Source: DATFDN01 sp049591635 (GTDB lineage: Bacteria; Pseudomonadota; Alphaproteobacteria; Acetobacterales; Acetobacteraceae). Taken from it: a stretch of 13,565 bases of DNA. Below, piece after piece: positions 13,373-13,565 of this stretch (positions are counted from its first letter, which is position 1; each line of letters opens with the position of its first letter). A program made the position numbers and the translations under genes. The stretch lies in contig JBAWFF010000420.1 in NCBI GenBank assembly GCA_049591635.1, positions 1-13,565 on the forward strand. Direction: 5' to 3'. Under the pieces are notes generated by a model, which saw only the letters and a program-made list of their open reading frames with translations, was not told the DNA's origin and ran no database searches.

Positions 13373-13565
13373 TCACTTTGGCGTGAGTTCTTGGTCAATA
13401 CGACGCCGGAGCAGGCGTAACTCGGCCCAGGCAACCCGGCGTGCATCGGGATCCGAACGAACCTGGGCGGGCGCCGCCATCGGCAGGCAGGCGAGAGGTG
13501 CTGCGCGCCCTGGCACGACGGCGTCGGTGAATCGCCCGCGCGCCGGCCGCCGCTCCGCGCCGAGC
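13373..13565 (-). CDS. C-terminal end of a uracil-DNA glycosylase-like protein (partial; 5' end outside window)
   Basis: The minus-strand frame that ends at TGA 13373-13375 is open to the window edge and gives 63 residues. The segment PLACLPMAAPAQVRSDP then RRVAWAELRLLRRRI matches the pattern of family 4 uracil-DNA glycosylase C-termini, where LP..HPAYLLR.P..KR.AWADL is usual. The Trp-Ala-(Glu/Asp)-Leu and the closing Arg-rich helix align well. The histidine of the HPA motif, which contributes to uracil binding and catalysis, is replaced by Ala (APAQVRSD), so this copy may be inactive or diverged. UDG-like genes do occur near slt genes in alphaproteobacteria as far as I recall. The family call rests on this short tail. 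Confidence 0.5.
   Translation of the reverse strand, partial: LGAERRPARGRFTDAVVPGRAAPLACLPMAAPAQVRSDPDARRVAWAELRLLRRRIDQELTPK

Noticed and set aside
13189..13446. An 85-residue minus-strand frame at the slt upstream region
   Set aside because: It overlaps both the UDG-like tail and the slt start, and shows no motif.

Overview
The window is GC-rich DNA from a bacterium, most probably an alphaproteobacterium (Sphingomonadales or Rhodospirillales-like). This rests on the hopanoid gene order hpnA-hpnB-hpnC-hpnD, the strong G/C bias at third codon positions, the Pro/Tyr-rich secreted protein family, and the palindromic repeats of the CCTCTCCC/GGGAGAGG type. I ran no database search; family names come from recognising motifs in the translations.

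Layout. (1) 1-667: the right part of an insertion sequence with a DDE (rve) transposase, cut by the window edge. (2) 657-790: a short non-coding stretch with the inferred IS end and a REP-like palindrome. (3) 791-2418, minus strand: hpnL-like membrane protein followed by a glutathione S-transferase. (4) 2476-6252, plus strand: hpnA, hpnB, hpnC and hpnD, each overlapping the next by the four bases ATGA, so very probably one translationally coupled operon. HpnD and HpnC turn farnesyl diphosphate into hydroxysqualene via presqualene diphosphate; HpnA and HpnB belong to hopanoid side-chain processing; HpnL is a candidate hopanoid transport protein. The expected next genes, hpnE and the squalene-hopene cyclase, are not here. 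(5) 6264-7586, plus strand: the last codons of a BrnT-type toxin, an intact BrnA-type antitoxin, and five bases later a full ACC deaminase (acdS). This block sits where hpnE would be expected. (6) 7597-8001, minus strand: a small secreted OmpA-domain protein, divergent from (7) 8141-9322, plus strand: a thiolase. (8) 9320-9436: a large nested palindrome whose two outer ends supply the stop codons of the two converging genes. (9) 13291-9434, minus strand: a soluble lytic transglycosylase, a Pro/Tyr-rich exported protein and a GH15 glycoside hydrolase, overlapping head to tail. (10) 13373-13565, minus strand: the C-terminal end of a uracil-DNA-glycosylase-like protein whose usual HPA histidine is missing.

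The most unusual parts are the orphan antitoxin coupled to acdS inside the hopanoid locus, and the palindrome that forms both stop codons. No tRNA, rRNA or CRISPR array was seen.
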